From Candidatus Villigracilis saccharophilus (GTDB lineage Bacteria > Chloroflexota > Anaerolineae > Anaerolineales > Villigracilaceae), in assembly GCA_016709305.1 (NCBI GenBank), contig JADJNA010000009.1, positions 1 through 64,000 on the forward strand: a DNA stretch of 64,000 nt, in the 5' to 3' direction. A model generated the notes under the pieces. That model was given only the letters and a program-made list of their open reading frames with translations, ran no database searches and was not told the origin of the DNA. The translations under genes were made by a program, and so were the position numbers. Every line of letters starts with the position of its first letter. The stretch's first letter is position 1. This document shows positions 62,607 to 64,000 of the stretch, in pieces.

Positions 62607-64000
62607 CCGAACCCACGGCAAGAAATGATGTACTTCAAAACCAGAACATGCATGATATGTATCGTCCAGAATATCATTTTACGCCACCTTCCAATTGGAT
62701 GAACGATCCCAATGGAATGGTATTCTTCGAAGGTGAATATCATCTTTTTTACCAGTACAATCCCAAAGCAACGGTTTGGGGACCAATGCACTGGGGACAC
62801 GCCGTTAGCAAAGATCTAATTAATTGGCAGCATCTCCCCATCGCGCTGCATCCGGATGAGCAAGGGATGATCTTCTCCGGAAGCGCCGTGGTGGATTGGA
62901 ATAACAGCGCAGGCTTCGGCGAAAAGGCACTGATCGCGATCTTTACATACAACAAGGATCACCTGGAAACTCAAAATCTTGCTTTCAGTACAGATAAGGC
63001 CCGCACGTGGACGAAGTATGCGGACAACCCTGTTATTGCCCACCCGGGGAACTTGAATGATTTTCGCGACCCCAAAGTTTTTTGGCACGAGGATCATTGG
63101 GTGATGTGTCTCGCGGCAGGTGATACGATCCTTTTTTACACATCCACCAATCTAAAACAATGGGAACCAAGCGGAAGTTTTGGCGGCGGCTATGGATCTA
63201 CAAATGGAGTATGGGAAACTCCAGACTTGTTCAAGATCCCCCTGGATGACGGTTCTGACTCACGCTGGGTCTTGACTGTTGGGGTCGGGAATGGCGGTCC
63301 CGCCGGAGGATCCGGGACGCAGTATTTCATCGGTGCCTTTGACGGCGAAAGATTTGTTTCTGAAAATCCCAGAGAAGTTATTCTCTGGGCAGATCATGGC
63401 GCTGACTATTACGCTCCGCAATCCTGGAACGACGAACCCAATTCACGCCGCATGATGCTCGGATGGATGAGCAACTGGCATTACGCCAAAGTTACCCCCA
63501 CGTTCACATGGCGCGGAGTCTTTAGTATTCCGCGCGAGTTATCACTGACCCAAACAACAAACGGTATTCGACTTGCTCACAAGCCGGTACGCGAATTAGA
63601 AAAATTACGAAATATCCATTACCACTGGCGGCCAACCGCCATTCAGCCTGGCTTGAATTTACTTGACGGGCTCCAAGGGAAAGCTCTGGAGATCGCGGCT
63701 GAGTTTCAGATCGCCAAAAATGTGAAATGTTTTGGATTCTGCGTTCGTGTCGGCATGGATGAACGCACGATCATAAGCTATAGGGTAAAAGAAAAAACAC
63801 TACAGCTGGATCGCACTCTCTCGGGCAAAGTGGAGTTCGCAGATGCCTTTGCCGCAGTCCATTCTGTCGAGTTGCAGCCTGTAGATAATCTGATCAGTCT
63901 GCAAATATTTGTAGATTCTTCATCCATTGAAGTTTTCGCCAATCATGGACTTGCCGTACTAACAGACTGCATATTCCCATCCGATCACAGCCAGGGATTG
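62603..64000 (+). CDS. GH32 beta-fructosidase / sucrose hydrolase (3' end outside window)
   Basis: 466 codons are present with no stop up to the window end. The start overlaps the trehalose synthase stop. GH32 motifs: WMNDPNGMV with nucleophile Asp35, YQYNP, WGHAVSKDLINW, FSGSAVV, FRDPKVF (transition-state Asp) and VWETPDLF, the position of the acid/base motif normally written EC(P). The C-terminal beta-sandwich has begun (LEIAAEFQIAKNVK, FVDSSSIEVFANHG). No signal peptide, so the enzyme is cytoplasmic and would cleave sucrose left after the alpha-galactosidase acts on raffinose. Confidence 0.92.
   Translation, partial: MTEPTARNDVLQNQNMHDMYRPEYHFTPPSNWMNDPNGMVFFEGEYHLFYQYNPKATVWGPMHWGHAVSKDLINWQHLPIALHPDEQGMIFSGSAVVDWNNSAGFGEKALIAIFTYNKDHLETQNLAFSTDKARTWTKYADNPVIAHPGNLNDFRDPKVFWHEDHWVMCLAAGDTILFYTSTNLKQWEPSGSFGGGYGSTNGVWETPDLFKIPLDDGSDSRWVLTVGVGNGGPAGGSGTQYFIGAFDGERFVSENPREVILWADHGADYYAPQSWNDEPNSRRMMLGWMSNWHYAKVTPTFTWRGVFSIPRELSLTQTTNGIRLAHKPVRELEKLRNIHYHWRPTAIQPGLNLLDGLQGKALEIAAEFQIAKNVKCFGFCVRVGMDERTIISYRVKEKTLQLDRTLSGKVEFADAFAAVHSVELQPVDNLISLQIFVDSSSIEVFANHGLAVLTDCIFPSDHSQGL

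Overview
The window looks like a chromosome segment of a filamentous Chloroflexota bacterium, probably Anaerolineae. This is inferred from gene content. There is a Wzx/Wzy polysaccharide locus with no outer-membrane export porin. Very large secreted proteins are built from DUF11-like repeats, one ending in an LPxTGF motif followed by its own sortase domain. There is also an AglEFG-like sugar importer. No rRNA, tRNA, CRISPR array or intact insertion sequence was found.

Layout. (1) 1-2948, minus strand: a secreted, repeat-rich metallophosphoesterase that runs off the left edge and carries three single-base frame breaks. (2) 3110-5376: a regulatory island in which an orphan OmpR-type response regulator sits between two paralogous small XRE-like proteins. 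Their 155-bp upstream regions form a near-perfect inverted repeat. (3) 5482-24099, plus strand: an exopolysaccharide operon led by a specialised NusG/RfaH/LoaP-like antiterminator. It encodes glycosyltransferases, a flippase, a polymerase, an initiating phosphoglycosyltransferase with permuted domain order, chain-length control proteins, P-loop kinases, a GNAT/FemAB-like transferase, a Cys-motif protein, a pectate-lyase-like lipoprotein and a DegT aminotransferase. (4) 24100-25243: terminator, a cyclic-nucleotide-binding remnant, a 12-bp inverted repeat pair, a GNAT acetyltransferase and a second terminator. (5) 25244-47797, minus strand: what appears to be one 22.5-kb gene of about 7,500 codons for a surface protein, broken in the sequence by a cluster of five indels inside a 912-bp repeat. 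(6) 48488-54176, plus strand: a FecR/leucine-rich-repeat surface protein, a CHASE2 adenylate cyclase, a cyclic-nucleotide-binding protein and a uracil-DNA glycosylase homologue without the usual iron-sulphur cysteines. (7) 54266-64000, plus strand: a raffinose-type oligosaccharide utilisation locus with LacI regulator, GH36 alpha-galactosidase, ABC importer (binding protein and two permeases, no ATPase here), trehalose synthase and a GH32 fructosidase that runs off the right edge. An identical 14-bp operator lies at both sugar promoters.

How it fits together. Most of the window builds the cell surface: secreted polysaccharide, giant adhesins and LRR proteins, with two regulator modules placed directly upstream of the polysaccharide operon and the phosphoesterase. 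The right end imports and cleaves galactose- and fructose-containing oligosaccharides under local repression. Several genes carry isolated one-base frame breaks, often in homopolymers, which suggests residual assembly indels as much as true pseudogenes. Family assignments rest on reading the sequence; no database search was run.
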